The position numbers and the translations under genes are program-made. A model generated the notes under the pieces. It made no database searches. It saw only the letters and a list, made by a program, of their open reading frames with translations, and had not been told where the DNA came from. This document shows positions 62,390-64,000 of a stretch of DNA of 64,000 nt, piece after piece (position 1 is the stretch's first letter; each line of letters starts with the position of its first letter). The DNA comes from Ailanthus altissimus (lineage: Eukaryota > Streptophyta > Magnoliopsida > Sapindales > Simaroubaceae). The stretch spans positions 15,287,501-15,351,500 of the forward strand of contig OX327711.1 of the NCBI GenBank assembly GCA_946807835.1, given 5' to 3'.

Positions 62390-63200
62390 ATAGTGCATTG
62401 GGTTAGATTTAATAAAGCATCAACGCATTGAGATATGGTACATCTAGACCAAGTATCCTTTCATCATCTTCTTTATGATAAAATGGATCATTTTAAGATC
62501 AAGAGACCGAACAACTATATGAATACTTAAAGGATGAGTTTTATCAACTGAATCATTCAATATAGGTCGATTAATTAATAAAGATTCCCTTAGATTAGTG
62601 TTTGATCGACAGGCAAAGACAATATTTTGCATTTTCTATAACAGGCAAAGACAATATTTTGCATTTTCTATATCTTTCATTTCAAAATCTCTTTTTAAAT
62701 ATCTTGCAATTTTTAAGAGCTCTCTAAGAGTCATGATCAAATTTATGTCATCAACATATACATCGACAATGGCAAATCCAAAATTTGATTTCTTTATAAA
62801 CACACATGATCATTAATATATTCTTCCTTTGTCAAGTATTTTTTTAAGCGATTATACTACATGCTCTTAAATTATTTTAATCTATACAAAGATCTTTGTA
62901 ACTTGATTGAATACAAATTGTGATTAGATACTTTAGACATTTTAAATTTTTTAAAGATTTTCATGTAAATATCTGCATTAAGTCACCTATATAAGTAAGC
63001 TGACATTATGTTCATAAAACACATATCAGGCTTTCAATGACTGTCAAGTTTATTAAAAATCAAAACCTAATTATGTTCATTATAAATCAATATATTTTAT
63101 CATAATCAATACCATGTCTTTGAGAGAAACCTTATGCAATGAGTTTTGCTTTATATTTGATGGCTCATTATTTTTGTTACATTTTTATACCCAAAAAAAA
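62390..63200 (-). pseudogene. Antisense copia RT fragment
   Basis: The minus strand keeps copia reverse-transcriptase blocks in normal order from high to low coordinates: YKAKLIA*GFSQRHGIDYD (63090-63150), RLKKYLTKEEYINDHVC near 62800-62860, the catalytic YVDD region near 62745-62760 (YMLMT/VYVDDINLI in another frame), and DKTHPLSIHIVVRSLD (62500-62550). Frameshifts, stops and a 32-bp duplication are present. No LTRs, gag or integrase were found, so it is an isolated relic. Confidence 0.75.
62611..62674 (-). repeat. 32-bp tandem duplication in the copia relic
   Basis: AGGCAAAGACAATATTTTGC followed by ATTTTCTATA begins at 62611 and again at 62643; the copies are almost identical, so the event is recent relative to the decay around it. 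Confidence 0.85.
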
Positions 63201-64000
63201 TATTTGTATTTTATAGGTTTAATATCTTTAGCTCTCTGGACTACATGTGTCACGCCCTAAACTCAAAAGATCTGACACATGACATAACTTACAACTCATT
63301 CAATAATGTACATTCATTGGTTTGTTACGCCCTAGACCCATTGATTTGTTAAATGTTAATGATTTTTATAACGGGTTGTTATCTTTTCTTGACTATGCAG
63401 AGGGAAGACAATTCATCCCACTTCTAGCACGATGGATTCTTATTTCTGCTCCAACTGTTGATCAATTGATTGATCAATTGCAGTCTTTTATTCCTTATCT
63501 AATCCAATATTGTATCAGTTAGATTGGTCTACTTATGGCAGTGAGAAGAAACGCAAAACAGATTTAAATCTCACTCTGTAGGCTCTACTGTTATTTTGTT
63601 GCTGCTATTGTTGTTGTTGTTGTTTTCCTTTTCAATAAAAGTTGTTTCAATTGATGTCTTCAATACTCTACTTCTCTGTATTTTGACATTGAGAAAATTA
63701 TCTCAATTTGCTCTATGACATGCAAATTATCATTATAAGATGTTCGGCATCATTCTTGCTAAGTATATTAGTCACAACTTAAAAACAAATCATAAATGGT
63801 AACATTAAGATCCACAAAAGTACCATTATCTACAACATAACAATCCTAGTAGCTCTTGGATAATGTGTCATCTTCATAAAATCATACAAAAATTTAAGCA
63901 AGATATCAAACATTTACACAACAAAACTACAAATACAATTCTAAGAATTTGGCATCTGCTCGGTTCTCTTGACTTGACATCTAAAAGTCTACATAATTAT
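63201..64000. other. Unassigned; LTR-like scrap and TTG microsatellite
   Basis: TGTCACGCCCTAAACTC at 63249 and TTACGCCCTAGACCC at 63326 resemble starts of chromovirus-type LTRs. A TTG microsatellite lies at about 63607-63625. An open frame of 66 codons at 63322-63522 has no recognisable family, and the rest to the window edge gives no clear signal. Confidence 0.35.

Noticed and set aside
62598..62816. Plus-strand open frame of 72 codons
   Set aside because: It is the complement of a copia RT relic that carries the recognisable residues.
1..64000. tRNA, rRNA or endogenous pararetrovirus genes
   Set aside because: No cloverleaf-like conserved boxes, rRNA text or pararetrovirus movement/coat domains were recognised; all RT-bearing elements fit gypsy, copia or LINE.

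Overview
This is a stretch of flowering-plant nuclear DNA, most likely from a eudicot. The evidence is the strongly AT-rich background, a GT-AG spliced gene of a plant-type membrane protein family, and many degenerate plant transposon families (Ty3/gypsy of the Tat type, Ty1/copia, LINE, hAT and Mutator-like). I see no tRNA, rRNA, CRISPR array or operon. The window is mostly a nested transposon graveyard with one gene that looks intact.

Layout. Positions 1-2430 hold the end of a non-autonomous LTR element with a ~21-24 bp minisatellite. Around 3240-4063 lie two receptor-kinase-family relics that meet tail to tail: a broken C-terminal kinase exon of the cysteine-rich receptor-like kinase (CRK) type on the plus strand, and a DUF26/Gnk2 secreted-protein gene with one frameshift on the minus strand. 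Positions 5700-7600 hold a degenerate N-terminal part of a Mutator-like transposase between GC-rich islands. A large Tat-like Ty3/gypsy element in plus orientation spans about 8553-23976. It has a decayed gag-pol, an 11-copy ~95 bp tandem array, an antisense gene downstream of pol, and a later insertion of a ~2.8 kb solo LTR. From 25690 to 42230 a decayed hAT transposon is split by a second Tat-like element (27442-41042, minus orientation) that still has a perfect AGTTA target-site duplication. That second element was itself hit by two solo LTRs of one family (30714-32112 and 37299-38619), each with a perfect 5-bp duplication. Positions 42231-57616 hold a palindromic MITE, a LINE fragment, a third copy of the same solo LTR family, a decayed copia element and two solo LTRs of another family.

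The live gene is at 57934-60696: four exons give a 474-residue protein of the plant sulfite exporter TauE/SafE family, with a TATA box just upstream. The last 3.3 kb is AT-rich and carries an antisense copia reverse-transcriptase relic.

The most interesting signal is the antisense gene carried by both Tat-like elements. The two copies lie on opposite strands of the window, yet they share three short introns at matching positions (about 74/82, 69/79 and 66/71 bp), with an internal exon of exactly 156 bp in both. In the first element a TATA box sits upstream on the antisense strand. This suggests a spliced, independently transcribed retrotransposon gene rather than a chance antisense ORF. A second theme is that solo LTRs from two families carry GC-rich, palindromic, variable modules inside AT-rich LTRs.
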